A DNA stretch of 64,000 nucleotides from Methanogenium organophilum (GCF_026684035.1 NZ_CP113361.1:1364001-1428000); one strand, 5' to 3'. Numbered from the stretch's first letter, positions 24,934 to 34,541 are shown. Notes: a model not told the origin generated them from the letters alone. Translations and numbers: made by a program.

Positions 24934-25509
24934 CTATGTAATGGTTGGGGCTGAGATCAGGAAGAATGCCAATGCAAGTGCTATTAGAACAAACATGAGG
25001 ATAAACGGCAAAATGACCGCGATGACTGCTCTTGCGGTTGATATCTCATGGAGCTCCCGTATTGCCAGAACCTCCAGGACAAGTGACCAGACCCCTGCGA
25101 GGAAACCGATGAAGGGTATCCATCCGAAAAGCAGGTTTGGTGTAGCTGAGTATATGACGGCCCGCAGGGTGGTGCTGATGTCCTTTCTTCCGCCCGCAAT
25201 ATAAACAAATATGTGGAGTATGCACCCTCCGATGAAAAGTGCGATGAGACCCGCGATGATCATCACAACAATTGCCACAATGATCGTTCCAATGGCCCCG
25301 AATGCTGTCAGGGCCGCAGATAGTCCTGAAAAGCTTCCTGCTATTCCATAGCCCAGTCCGATAAAAATCCCGTTTAGTAGGCCATAAATCGCCAGAAGTA
25401 TCAGATAATATGGCAATGCGTCCCCGAGGCTCTCGTCTTTGTGTGCAGTCAGCGTCCCTGTGGGATCAAGAAGGAATCCTTTTACGTTATCGAGAAATCC
25501 GGTTGACAT
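24934..25509 (-). CDS. Yip1-family membrane protein, copy 2
   Basis: A 191-residue paralogue of the gene at 23993-24598. The two share MSTGFLD-x-VKGFLLDPT, the charged HKDES(L/F)GDA motif, the HIFVYIAGGRK core and the ELHEIST segment. Copy 2 lacks the glycine-rich insertion of copy 1 (the MGMLGGMAGAQAG stretch) and instead has GYGIAGSFSG. It has about five membrane helices. Conservation of the leader as well as the coding part indicates a duplication that included the promoter, so the two may be co-regulated. Confidence 0.75.
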   Translation of the reverse strand: MSTGFLDNVKGFLLDPTGTLTAHKDESLGDALPYYLILLAIYGLLNGIFIGLGYGIAGSFSGLSAALTAFGAIGTIIVAIVVMIIAGLIALFIGGCILHIFVYIAGGRKDISTTLRAVIYSATPNLLFGWIPFIGFLAGVWSLVLEVLAIRELHEISTARAVIAVILPFILMFVLIALALAFFLISAPTIT

Positions 25510-25816
25510 AGTGATATTTCACCCGATTGTGTGTTTTGGTTTGCGAATGATAAAGGTATTTACCATCACCATTTCCTCACTCCTTTCCTCATCCGGCAGT
25601 TTCTCAAGAGTATATCTGAATACATTTCTGCGGCATCTGGTCCGTATGGGCTTTGAGGCATGCAGAGACCATGCCTGGAGTTGTCTGGGTGTTCTGCGAA
25701 ATATCAGATGAATCGTTTTCTATTATGAAATGCCGAAATCTTTTGCTTCGCTTGTTATTGTCAAATCAAATCCGAGGCATTATTGCTGAACATGAAACAA
25801 CATTCAGGTAGCTGTT
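25510..25816. other. Divergent promoter region between Yip1 copy 2 and recQ
   Basis: About 307 bases. The first 60 carry the leader shared with Yip1 copy 1. Before recQ an A/T-rich stretch near 25745-25800 lies upstream of the ATG at 25817, but no strong ribosome-binding site is seen there. No further gene is evident. Confidence 0.4.
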
Positions 25817-27652
25817 ATGTCATTGTATGATACCCTCAGGGATTACTGGGGATACACCTCGTTTCTTCCTCAGCAGACTGAGGCGATATCGTCTTTGCAC
25901 CTCAACCGTGATGTACTCCTGCTCAAAGCGACCGGCGGGGGGAAGTCCCTGTGCTACCAGATTCTCCCGGTGCATACCAATACTCTGGGCATTGTTGTCT
26001 CTCCCTTAATCTCCCTGATGAAGGATCAGGTGGATGATCTCCGGCAGAAAGGTATCCGTGCGGCGACACTAAACAGTGAACAGGGAGCTAATGAGAACAG
26101 GGCAACCGAACGGGCTCTCGGGGAAGGCAAAATAAATCTTTTGTACGTCTCTCCGGAACGGTTTGTCAGTAGCCGTTTCATCCGCCTGCTCAAAGGTCTT
26201 CCCCTCTCCATCGTTGCGGTTGATGAGGCCCATTGCATCTCCCGGTGGGGCCATGACTTTCGTCCGGAATACCGGAAGCTCCGGATGGTAAAAGAGACCT
26301 GGCCGGATGTCCCGGTCATCGCGGTGACGGCGACTGCCACCCGTGCGGTGAAGGATGATATTGTCCGTCAGCTGAACCTGAAGAATCCCCGTGTACTCGT
26401 GGGTTCGTTCAACCGGGAAAACCTGTATTATGAGATTCGTGCATCGGCAAATCCGAAACGGGAGATCCTTGGGTATCTGGACTCCCATCGCGACGTATCA
26501 GGCATCATCTACTGTTTTTCCCGGAAGAATACCGAGGAGCTATCCTCGTATCTGCAGGGACAGGGATACTCTTCTCTCCCGTATCATGCGGGCCTCAAGG
26601 ACAATATCCGCAGGAAGACGCAGGAATCATTTGTCCGGGATGAAATACGGGTGATCTGTGCGACCGTTGCCTTTGGAATGGGTATCGATAAACCGGATAT
26701 CCGGTTTGTCCTGCACTATGACCTGCCCAAGGATATCGAATCATATTATCAGGAGACGGGGCGGGCGGGACGGGATGGCATGCCCGGCGAATGTATTCTG
26801 TTCTATGACAGGGATGATCTGGCAAAACACCTCTGGCTCATTAATCGTTCTGATATGGACCGGGATTACAAAGAGGTGCAGAAGAAGAAACTCTATGCCC
26901 TGACACGGTTTTGTGAATCCCCGGTATGCAGAAGGCATACGCTTCTGAAATATTTTGGTGAGAAATTCCCCGAAACAAACTGTGGAATGTGCGACAACTG
27001 TCAGAAAGAGACCGGGAGAGTTGATGCAGGAGTTTACGCACGAAAGATTCTTCTCTGCGTCAGGGAACTGAACGGCCAGATCGGACGGGGAAAAATTGCC
27101 GGAATTCTCTGTGGTTTGGAAAGTAATGAGGTTAAAAGCCTGCATTCGCAAAAGCCAAAATCATTTGGCTCCCTTGTGGATATTCCCGAAACACAGGTGA
27201 AAGAGTGGGTTGACGACCTGATCTTTCAGGGCTACATCATGCGGTCCGGCAGGAAGTATCCTGTTCTTTCCCTGACGGAAGAAGGGTGGACGTATCTCAA
27301 AGGTCACAAAAATATCCCGATATTCCTCAGTAAACCAAAGATGAGTGGAAAATCATCTCCTGCCATGCAGAAAATGGATCTATCCTGTGTCAGGTACAAC
27401 CCCGCCCTCTTCTCTCTCCTTAGGATACAGAGGGATGACGTTGCAAGGCGTGCCGGGCTTCCGAAATATATGATCTTCACCGACCCGTCACTAATCGGGA
27501 TGGCAGCATACTATCCGCGGACAAAGGCTGATTTCCTGAAGATAAAAGGAGTCGGAGTTGCCAAATGGGATGCATATGGCGAACTGTTTGCCGCCGTGAT
27601 CGTACACTTTTGTGAGGAGAACGGCATTTCCGTGGCGGATGGTGAGCGGTAG
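25817..27652 (+). CDS. recQ: RecQ-family DNA helicase
   Basis: A 611-residue 3'-5' DNA helicase used in recombination and repair. Helicase domain 1 has ATGGGKSLCYQ (Walker A) and VDEAHCISRWGHDFRPEY (DEAH box plus the RecQ aromatic-rich loop). Domain 2 has YYQETGRAGRDGMPGECILFY (motif VI). A zinc-binding set CESPVCRRHTLLKYFGE and CGMCDNC follows, then a winged-helix RQC domain and a C-terminal HRDC domain (about 515-600). The architecture and length are those of bacterial RecQ, so the gene was probably acquired from bacteria; RecQ is sporadic in archaea. It is flanked by membrane protein genes and stands alone. Confidence 0.94.
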   Translation: MSLYDTLRDYWGYTSFLPQQTEAISSLHLNRDVLLLKATGGGKSLCYQILPVHTNTLGIVVSPLISLMKDQVDDLRQKGIRAATLNSEQGANENRATERALGEGKINLLYVSPERFVSSRFIRLLKGLPLSIVAVDEAHCISRWGHDFRPEYRKLRMVKETWPDVPVIAVTATATRAVKDDIVRQLNLKNPRVLVGSFNRENLYYEIRASANPKREILGYLDSHRDVSGIIYCFSRKNTEELSSYLQGQGYSSLPYHAGLKDNIRRKTQESFVRDEIRVICATVAFGMGIDKPDIRFVLHYDLPKDIESYYQETGRAGRDGMPGECILFYDRDDLAKHLWLINRSDMDRDYKEVQKKKLYALTRFCESPVCRRHTLLKYFGEKFPETNCGMCDNCQKETGRVDAGVYARKILLCVRELNGQIGRGKIAGILCGLESNEVKSLHSQKPKSFGSLVDIPETQVKEWVDDLIFQGYIMRSGRKYPVLSLTEEGWTYLKGHKNIPIFLSKPKMSGKSSPAMQKMDLSCVRYNPALFSLLRIQRDDVARRAGLPKYMIFTDPSLIGMAAYYPRTKADFLKIKGVGVAKWDAYGELFAAVIVHFCEENGISVADGER

Positions 27653-27733
27653 AGAGGACCGTGCCGGCCTTCCCCTTTGCGGTCAGGACAGATTATGAGT
27701 TCCGGCGGTATGAAACAAAAAACGGGAATGAGA

Positions 27734-28303
27734 TTATGCCGGGAGAAATATCATTGAGCTGAACACCATTGCAATGATGAACAGATAGTAGCACACCACA
27801 AAGATTGCAACCGGAATAAAAACCGCGAGAACAGCCTGCAGCTTTGAGATGCCATGGAATTCATGGAGGGCAAAGACCTGAATCGCCATCCCCCAGTAGG
27901 GGGTGATGAACGCTCCGATAAGCGTCCATCCGATGAGGAGTGTTGGGATCATCGAGTAGCATGCCGCCCGGACGGTCTCGGTATATCCTCCGGTTCCGTT
28001 AAAAAAGAGGATGAATATATGGGTGATGGCTGCCCCGATAAAAAGAGATACGACACCTCCCACGAGAGAAAAGACGAATATGCCGGGGATGATGAAGAGA
28101 AGGGTTGCGTTGGGGATGTCCAGTGCCGGTCCGAAAACGATGGCGCCTGCAGCAATCACGATGGTTAGTAGAACGGAGAATACAAAGAGGAGAATCAGGT
28201 AGAAAACAAAGGCATCTTTGAATGATTCGTTCCGGTATTCGCCAAAACCCTGGTCGAAGGAGAAGAGGCAGGTGCGGATACGGTTACAATACGAGGGAGT
28301 CAT
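27734..28303 (-). CDS. Yip1-family membrane protein, distant copy
   Basis: A 189-residue membrane protein of the same Yip1 type as the two copies at 24-25.5 kb, but more diverged. It keeps the ITHIFILFFNGTGGYTETVRAACYSMIPTLLIGW core and the EFHGISK segment, and has about five membrane helices. It lacks the MSTGFLD start. Its 3' end is 82 bases from the stop of recQ, towards which it points. Function unknown. Confidence 0.65.
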   Translation of the reverse strand: MTPSYCNRIRTCLFSFDQGFGEYRNESFKDAFVFYLILLFVFSVLLTIVIAAGAIVFGPALDIPNATLLFIIPGIFVFSLVGGVVSLFIGAAITHIFILFFNGTGGYTETVRAACYSMIPTLLIGWTLIGAFITPYWGMAIQVFALHEFHGISKLQAVLAVFIPVAIFVVCYYLFIIAMVFSSMIFLPA

Positions 28304-28424
28304 ATTCTATCTCTGGGCTGAATACTGCAATAATTCTTTGGAGGGAACGGGAGTGTTTTCCCGTCCGAAACCTTCATCATCTCAGGTTTCGTTAATGGCA
28401 CGTACCGAATATGGTGGTGGTGTC

Positions 28425-29066
28425 ATGAATGTTCTCATAATATATGCTCATCCCTATCCCGCATCGTTTAATGCCGCAATGAAGGATAAGGCAGTCTCTG
28501 TTCTGCAGGATATGGGCCACACAGTAAAGGTCTCGGATCTCTATGCAATGAAGTTCAAGGCGGTTCTCGACCAGGATGATTTCCCGCAGCCCTGCAACAG
28601 GGAGTATTTCTCTATTCCGGGAGAGCAGGTGGCAGGTGTCAGAAACGGCACCCTCGCCCCGGATATCCAGGCAGAGATGAAGAAGGTGGAGTGGGCGGAT
28701 TTCTTACTCTTCCAGTTCCCCATCTGGTGGAGTTCAACGCCTGCCATCCTGAAGGGATGGGTTGACCGTGTCTTTGCACAGGGATTTGTTGTGAATCTGC
28801 TGGAGGGCAAGGTATATACCGAAGGCCTTCTCTCAGGGAAAAAGGCACTGATATCAACAACAGCGGGTTCTCCACCGGAATTTTACACAGAAGGAGGACC
28901 ACATGGGGATATCAATCATCACCTGATGAGCCTCTGGCACAATACCTTTGAGTTTTGTGGTATGGAGGTTGTGCCAACCTTTTATGTTTTTAATGCTGCT
29001 GTGATGGATGATCTCCAGGTCAGATTCGAACTGGAGCGGTGGGAAGAGTACCTGCGGTTACTCTGA
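28425..29066 (+). CDS. NAD(P)H quinone oxidoreductase-like flavoprotein
   Basis: A 213-residue flavodoxin-fold protein like NQO1 and MdaB. The N-terminus VLIIYAHPYPASFNAAM binds FMN or FAD phosphate. ADFLLFQFPIWWSSTPAILKGWVDRVFAQGF is the conserved core that holds the isoalloxazine ring, followed by KKALISTTAGSPPEFY. Such enzymes transfer two electrons from NAD(P)H to quinones or other acceptors, avoiding radical intermediates. ATG at 28425 is chosen: a GGTGGTGG lies just upstream and the domain begins there. Confidence 0.85.
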   Translation: MNVLIIYAHPYPASFNAAMKDKAVSVLQDMGHTVKVSDLYAMKFKAVLDQDDFPQPCNREYFSIPGEQVAGVRNGTLAPDIQAEMKKVEWADFLLFQFPIWWSSTPAILKGWVDRVFAQGFVVNLLEGKVYTEGLLSGKKALISTTAGSPPEFYTEGGPHGDINHHLMSLWHNTFEFCGMEVVPTFYVFNAAVMDDLQVRFELERWEEYLRLL

Positions 29067-29170
29067 CGGCTGAAGAGGTCTCGTTCGAGCCTGTTCTGTC
29101 CGAACATTCTTATTTTCCACTTCTTCCCTGCATGGCAAAAATGACGTGTGGTTCCTGCAGCACCGGATTT

Positions 29171-30742
29171 TCAGGCGTCTTCGTCCGGTTCGGACCGGAC
29201 TGCCTGCCGGGGTAGGAAGAGAGCGGCGATAAGTGCAATGCCCAGAAATATCGTGATGGCATCAAAGCAGCGAAGCATCGCTGAGCTGATCGCGGAGTCG
29301 ATGATATTCACCAGTTGCACGAGAACCGTGTCCGGGACGAAGAGATCCGGTCTGCCGGTCTGCATCGCATCCACCCAATTACGGAGTCCGGTTGCCAGCT
29401 CTTCTGCAGGGACGCCCGTTATCGCCGCCTGATGTTCCACCTCGTCTGCGATGCCGATGTAGCTGAAGATGAGCAGAATAACCCCGACAGTGGCGGTTCC
29501 AAGCGAAGTGCCCAACTGGCGAAGGGTATTCAGTACTCCCGCGGCGTCGGTGGCGTGTTCGTCTGGCACTGTTGAGAGGGTGAGGTTTGTAACCTGTGAG
29601 AGGATAATCCCAAAGCCCACTCCCAGGACGATGGAGCCGGGGATGAATTCGGCGGTACCGGTCCCGAGTCCGAAGATATCCCTGAGCATGAATGAACCCG
29701 CCATTCCCAGAATGAGGCCTGTGATGAGGAGGTGTTTCGGACGAATGAAGGTGGAGATGCGGGCGCCGCCAATGGAAAAAATGAAGACTGCAATCGACAT
29801 CGGGAGGAGAACTATCCCTGTCTCAAAGGCGCTGATACCGGTTACCTGCTGGTAGAATACCGGGATGACGAAGAGAAATCCTGCGAAAGCGATGTTCTGG
29901 ACGGTGCCGATGGTGTTGCCGAGGACAAAGCTCCGGTTACGGAAGACGCTGATGTCAACGAGAGGGACCCTACCCTTGGTTTTCCGTCGTTTCTCCCAGA
30001 GGAAGAAGATTCCCATGATGACGAGGCCTGCCCCGATGAGGGTCGAGATGTACTGCCAGAACGCGTAGTTACGCATGAGAAGGATACCCATCACAATGGC
30101 AAAGAGCCCGACAAAGGAGAGAAGTGTGCCGATGACGTCGAGGTCGCGCCATTTGAGGGTGGGACGTGACTCAGTGAGCAGGTATGATAAGACAAGGATG
30201 AGAAAGACGATGACAAGTTCAATTCGAAAGGCCCAGCGCCAGCTGTAGAAGGTGGTGAGATATCCGCCAATAATCGGCCCGAACGCGGCGCCTGCAGCGG
30301 CGATGCCGCCCCACATCCCGAAGGCGAAGGCAAGATCCCTTCCGCTGTAAGTGCTGGTCAGAAACGTGGTTGTCGCAGGCATCATCAGAATGGCACCCAG
30401 CCCTTCGAAGATGGCCCAGCCAATGAGTAAAATGGTTGCATTCCAGCTCATTGAGGCGGTGAACGTGCCGATACCATAGATGGCAACACCGAGGAGAAAT
30501 GCCTTCCTGCGCCCGAGAACGTCCTGCAGTTTGCCGCCGATGAGCATGAAGGATGCCATCACGAGGGCATAAATTGCGATGATCGCCTGAATGGTCGGTA
30601 CGGTCGTCTTCAAATCCTGAACAAGGGCTGTGATTGAGACATTCATGATGGTCGTATCGATGACCATGATGAATACTGCGAGACAGATGATAGTGAGTAC
30701 ACCCCATTTGAACCCCTCATGCGGATCGCCCCTGTGCTTCAT
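29171..30742 (-). CDS. MFS multidrug exporter, 14-helix DHA2 type
   Basis: A 523-residue transporter of the EmrB/QacA (DHA2) group. Fourteen hydrophobic segments can be counted. Motif A is KLQDVLGRRKAF after helix 2, the first helix carries DTTIMNVSITALVQDL (motif D1) and helix 5 has the motif C glycines of antiporters (GAAFGPIIGGYL). It probably exports drugs or toxic lipids against protons or sodium. ATG at 30742 has GGAG 7 bases upstream. The frame is open to 30778 without a ribosome-binding site. It lies alone, with no adjacent regulator. Confidence 0.88.
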   Translation of the reverse strand: MKHRGDPHEGFKWGVLTIICLAVFIMVIDTTIMNVSITALVQDLKTTVPTIQAIIAIYALVMASFMLIGGKLQDVLGRRKAFLLGVAIYGIGTFTASMSWNATILLIGWAIFEGLGAILMMPATTTFLTSTYSGRDLAFAFGMWGGIAAAGAAFGPIIGGYLTTFYSWRWAFRIELVIVFLILVLSYLLTESRPTLKWRDLDVIGTLLSFVGLFAIVMGILLMRNYAFWQYISTLIGAGLVIMGIFFLWEKRRKTKGRVPLVDISVFRNRSFVLGNTIGTVQNIAFAGFLFVIPVFYQQVTGISAFETGIVLLPMSIAVFIFSIGGARISTFIRPKHLLITGLILGMAGSFMLRDIFGLGTGTAEFIPGSIVLGVGFGIILSQVTNLTLSTVPDEHATDAAGVLNTLRQLGTSLGTATVGVILLIFSYIGIADEVEHQAAITGVPAEELATGLRNWVDAMQTGRPDLFVPDTVLVQLVNIIDSAISSAMLRCFDAITIFLGIALIAALFLPRQAVRSEPDEDA

Positions 30743-30912
30743 CGGTTTGCTCCTGCGGAGTAATGCCGGTCGTGGCATTTATAGATGTTGTGCAGGACAG
30801 GAGAGTGTAGGGATATGGCCTGGAAGTGTTCAGTGGAGGTTCTGCACGATGACACGTATGAATTGCAGAAATCCGGACTGTTTTGATGGGAATAAGTATG
30901 TCCGTTCGTAAT

Positions 30913-31503
30913 TCAGGTAAATAACCGGTCGAGAGTGGCAAGCAGTTCATCTTCGACTTCTTCAGCAAGAAGGCCGAAGAGAAGGCGATCCTGATATTCC
31001 CCCCCTATATGCCAGTATTTTCGCTGGCGTCCTTCAGGGATGAACCCTCCCTTTTCCAGCACCCGCACCGAACCCCGGTTCCCTGCGGTGGTGTCGGCAT
31101 TCAGGCGGTAGGCACCGGCGATGCGGAAGGCAAACCAGACGAGAAAGGTGGCAGCCTCTGATCCGATACCCCTGTTCCAGTACGGTTCATCGATCTGGTA
31201 GCCGACAATGTATGCGCCGGGAGAGAAATCCTCTGCGACAAGGGCACACTGGCCGATGAACGCCCCCGTCGCTTTATCCCGGATGGTAAAGACAAAGTGG
31301 GCAGGCATTCTCTCTTCTGTCAGCGCGAGAGCGTTTTCTTCTATAAAAGGGAGGAAATAGGTGTGGGTTACCTCCGGTGTGTTCGGCCCGAAAAAGAGCC
31401 AGTGGCAGACACTCTCCTTTGCAAGCATCTCTGATATGGGAGCAAGGTCTTCGAGTATGATGTATGAGAAGGTGAGGGTGGGGGATGTCCATGTTGTCCG
31501 CAT
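30913..31503 (-). CDS. GNAT N-acetyltransferase (RimJ/RimL-like)
   Basis: A 196-residue acetyltransferase of the RimJ/RimL type. The central VGYQIDEPYWNRGIGSEAATFLVWFAF is motif A, in which N-R-G-I-G binds acetyl-CoA pyrophosphate, and TTAGNRGSVRVLEKGGF is motif B. Such enzymes acetylate the N-terminus of ribosomal proteins or small amines. The C-terminus after WHIGGEYQDRLLFGLL fits the family. ATG at 31503 is clear. Confidence 0.84.
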   Translation of the reverse strand: MRTTWTSPTLTFSYIILEDLAPISEMLAKESVCHWLFFGPNTPEVTHTYFLPFIEENALALTEERMPAHFVFTIRDKATGAFIGQCALVAEDFSPGAYIVGYQIDEPYWNRGIGSEAATFLVWFAFRIAGAYRLNADTTAGNRGSVRVLEKGGFIPEGRQRKYWHIGGEYQDRLLFGLLAEEVEDELLATLDRLFT

Positions 31504-31921
31504 TGATAATTTTCTATGCAGGGATTGAGATAAAGAGTTTTGTGGTAATTATTTATCAGAGTCAGAGGGGATTTCATCCCCCCGACAGCCCCCCTCATAT
31601 ATGATGCGTCCTGTATGATTAGGTGGAATCGGAATATTATGGCGGTTGTATTTTCTCATTTTTGAATTTCAGTTCGAGATTGGCAATAGTGTATTCCAGT
31701 TATTCCGTCTATCTCATGGACTGCCTCTCCCCTTGGGGAGAGGAGGAGCCCGGCGTATGTCGGGCGGGTAAGAGGGGGATTTCTGGAATGATTCTGTTTC
31801 TGATTATGCCCTCTGGTGTATGCGAGATTTTTTATGTAATATCACGGGATTGTCCACATGAATAACACTGAAAAACGATCTTTATTTTTATATCGATCTG
31901 GCAAAATATGAATGATAAAAT
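31504..31921. other. Intergenic region with dispersed repeat and AT-rich promoter
   Basis: About 418 bases. It contains the palindromic repeat at 31723-31791 and an A/T-rich run from 31860 that leads into the caspase-like gene. No further gene is seen. Confidence 0.5.
31723..31791. repeat. Dispersed palindromic repeat, copy 1
   Basis: CCTCTCCCCTTGGGGAGAGG is an inverted repeat, followed by AGGAGCCCGGCGTATGTCGGGCGGG, which also folds. A second copy lies at 58703-58760 with the same order of elements: CCTCCC...GGGGAGG, CCGGCG...CGGGCGGG, then AAGAG-GGGGATTTC. Both lie between genes. It is probably a small non-autonomous repeat. Confidence 0.6.
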
Positions 31922-32593
31922 ATGTTGACTGATCTGCTCAAATCTAATGCGAGATATTTATTATTAATTTTTGTTTTTATTTCAATAGCAATTGCAATTT
32001 GGTCATATTATTTTTCTGAATATTGTCTATTTCTTGAAACACTCGTATTAATACCGATTATTACTATCGGATTTATTCCATATCATCAGACTCAACGTTT
32101 TATCAAAATAAAAACAAATATTCCTGAAAACCAATCAAAATCTCATCATGCGATTATTATCTCACCATTGGATCCGATTCGTAATTTATCTACTATGATG
32201 TCTGGAGCAGAACTGATTGCCAAATGGTGTGAGAAGAATAATCAATACTATTGTTTTTATTGTTGCTTTAACCCCGAAGAATTTGAAAAGATATTGAATA
32301 ATCCATTTACGGAGAATATTTGGGTTTTTGGACATGGAAGAAGTATTCATGAATATTGCCTCAAGAATGGGATATTTGATTATGATAATTTGGAGATGTT
32401 TCCACAGGATTTGAAGAAAAGATTTGTAGGACAATTACATTGCAGTCCCGGTTCCGGTCATCCCCTTTCATATAGAATCTGTGTTAATCCTTCCCATTCA
32501 ATAGTAAGTAACAATTCTCGATGGTGCTATGAAAATAGAATTGATATTAGATATATTCTTGGAGAATCTGGCTTTTTTGTAGACAATTGTTAG
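31922..32593 (+). CDS. Membrane-anchored protein with caspase/CHAT-like fold
   Basis: A 223-residue protein of very A/T-rich composition compared with both neighbours. Two N-terminal helices (about 12-55) anchor it in the membrane. A soluble domain follows with the order of a caspase-hemoglobinase fold: a first strand HHAIIISPL, a strand YYCFYCC, a hydrophobic strand ending in IWVFGHG (a candidate catalytic histidine) and a strand ending FVGQLHC (a candidate catalytic cysteine). I know similar H-G and C patterns in CHAT and peptidase C14 proteins, several of which act in defence or programmed death. The composition suggests horizontal transfer. The assignment rests on pattern only; it could be a non-catalytic relative. 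Confidence 0.4.
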   Translation: MLTDLLKSNARYLLLIFVFISIAIAIWSYYFSEYCLFLETLVLIPIITIGFIPYHQTQRFIKIKTNIPENQSKSHHAIIISPLDPIRNLSTMMSGAELIAKWCEKNNQYYCFYCCFNPEEFEKILNNPFTENIWVFGHGRSIHEYCLKNGIFDYDNLEMFPQDLKKRFVGQLHCSPGSGHPLSYRICVNPSHSIVSNNSRWCYENRIDIRYILGESGFFVDNC

Positions 32594-32605
32594 TAAATCT
32601 GAATG

Positions 32606-33520
32606 TCATTCCTTGGTCATTTCTTTCCTCTCCCTTTTTTCTTTCCGCCTCACTTTTTGTCCCCATTTCACGGCAATTAAACCAGATATCAGTGTCTGGA
32701 CAATTGCATAGACAATGATGATGAGGAATGCTTCCCCATGGGATGCGAGAGCACTTGCTCCCACAAGCAGAGAGACACCGAGATTTCGGTTGGTTGTGCT
32801 GGTGGCAATTACCTGCCGGTTATGTTTTTCAGGGCCTCCCAGGAGATAGCCGATGCACATCGAAAATGCCACCAGAATAAAGACGGCCGCTGTCGCGGTG
32901 ATGCCGACTGCGAAGAATGAGTCAATGAACCGGACCTCGCCTGTCACCTGCACCCAGATGAAGATAATGCCAAAGATGACGATCGTGAGATTGGAGAGGA
33001 GAAATGCCCGGTCCCGTATCCGGTCTGCAAATGAACGCCAGCGGGAGTTGATGGCAAGACCTGCAACCATGGGGAGGAATATGAGGATGACAAGGGTCGT
33101 CATCACCGAGAAAAAATCAATCTGTTCGGTAATGGCACCCGGAAGGATGAGGGTGAGCGTAATCGGGGTGGTGAATATCGCGAGCACACTCAAAAAGAAC
33201 ATGATGCTTATCGCAAGGGAGACATCCCCCCTGGAGAACTCCGCAAGTTTCGGGCCGATGGTCGAACCGGGGGCGCATGCGACGATGAGTAGCCCTGCCG
33301 CAACCCCCATTTCCATTGGGAGCAGACTGACCACTGCGATACCAGCAAGGGGGATGACGATGAGATTGATGAAAAAGGCAATTCCTATCAACCGGCGGCG
33401 ATGAAGTGGTGCGGCAATCTCCCGCATCGTAAGGCCAAGGCCCATGGAGAACATCGTTGCCACTAAAAAGAGGTAGATGGAGAGTTCAAGGGGCAGCGTC
33501 AGGCCGATGGTTGAAATCAT
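32606..33520 (-). CDS. Bile-acid:sodium-symporter-family (BASS) transporter
   Basis: A 304-residue membrane protein with about nine or ten helices. The motifs ACAPGSTIGPKLAEFSRGDVSLAIS and the repeated ATSTTNRNLGVSLLVGASAL fit the sodium-coupled BASS family (NTCP/ASBT, PanS, AceR), in which two discontinuous helices bear the sodium sites. Substrates are organic anions; the archaeal substrate is unknown. A lysine/arginine-rich C-terminus (KRERKEMTKE) points to the cytoplasm. It converges with the caspase-like gene. Confidence 0.8.
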   Translation of the reverse strand: MISTIGLTLPLELSIYLFLVATMFSMGLGLTMREIAAPLHRRRLIGIAFFINLIVIPLAGIAVVSLLPMEMGVAAGLLIVACAPGSTIGPKLAEFSRGDVSLAISIMFFLSVLAIFTTPITLTLILPGAITEQIDFFSVMTTLVILIFLPMVAGLAINSRWRSFADRIRDRAFLLSNLTIVIFGIIFIWVQVTGEVRFIDSFFAVGITATAAVFILVAFSMCIGYLLGGPEKHNRQVIATSTTNRNLGVSLLVGASALASHGEAFLIIIVYAIVQTLISGLIAVKWGQKVRRKEKRERKEMTKE

Positions 33521-33657
33521 CTGCTGAAAAATTGTCTGGTATCCCTATAATGGATGCTGTTATTCTGATCCGTGCATAATCCTGCGGATTGTTATGCAAT
33601 TCTGGAATTGGGGGTCTAATACTCTGCAAATATGTATTTATAACACTGTGTGCCAAT

Positions 33658-34314
33658 ATGGGACACATGGAAAAACAGTATGGCATGTATCTCGCATACT
33701 TCTTTCAGACTCTTATCGGTCTGAACTGCATCTATGCCTTTGTCACCGGAAATCTTGTGGGGTTCTTCTCGGCCCTTATCATGTTTGTGGCAACACTCAT
33801 CCCCTTCATCATCGCCCACCGGATGAACATCCATTTTCCCTGGTTTGTCTTCTTTCTGATTGCCCTTGCCCTCTGGTTTCACACAGCAGGCTACATCCAG
33901 GGCTATTATGAGATGTTCTACCCATATTATGACAAGATTGCCCACCTCGTCTCCGGGACGACCGTTGCCCTTCTCGGATTTTTGGGTGTCATCTTCCTCG
34001 ACCGTTACTGGAATATGAAGCTCAACGCCCTCTTTATCATCGGGTTTACCATCATATTCGGGATGGCCCTCGGTGGATTCTGGGAGATATATGAGTTTTT
34101 GGTGGACACCTTCCTCGGCGGGTCTATGGCAGGCAAGATGCAGAATGGCCTGAACGATACCATGCTCGACATGATGTTTGTCCTCGCAGGCTCTATCATT
34201 GTCGCCATTATGGGTGTTTTTTATTTCCGCCATCACCGGAAAGAAGATATCGTTGGATCTATGAACGGGGATGAATTCCTGAACTCCCTCAACACGGATG
34301 CCGAAGATGAGTGA
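33658..34314 (+). CDS. DUF2238/YjdF-like membrane protein
   Basis: A 218-residue membrane protein with about six helices. It has the landmark residues of the DUF2238 group: YYDKIAHLVSG, GGFWEIYEFLVD and NDTMLDMMFVLAG. The conserved histidine, glutamate and aspartate could form a metal or substrate site within the membrane. Function unknown. ATG at 33658 is preferred, with ATG at 33667 as alternative; a TATTTATAA element at about 33635 lies some 24 bases upstream, suggesting a leaderless message. Confidence 0.7.
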   Translation: MGHMEKQYGMYLAYFFQTLIGLNCIYAFVTGNLVGFFSALIMFVATLIPFIIAHRMNIHFPWFVFFLIALALWFHTAGYIQGYYEMFYPYYDKIAHLVSGTTVALLGFLGVIFLDRYWNMKLNALFIIGFTIIFGMALGGFWEIYEFLVDTFLGGSMAGKMQNGLNDTMLDMMFVLAGSIIVAIMGVFYFRHHRKEDIVGSMNGDEFLNSLNTDAEDE

Positions 34315-34541
34315 TCCGGCTTCACTGAGATGCCATAATATATCCCCTCTTTTTGGCTGAATTCAACGACTGCGCTCTCAAAACATTTCACGATAGTACC
34401 GGTATATGCCTGCCTGTATGCTGCTGGCGATGTGGTTCGGTGAATTGATGTATGCGGGATAGGTTTTACGTCCGTTACCCGGAAATTTTGATGACGGAAA
34501 TATGAATGGGCACCCTCCCGGATATTCATAGAAAAAGGAAA

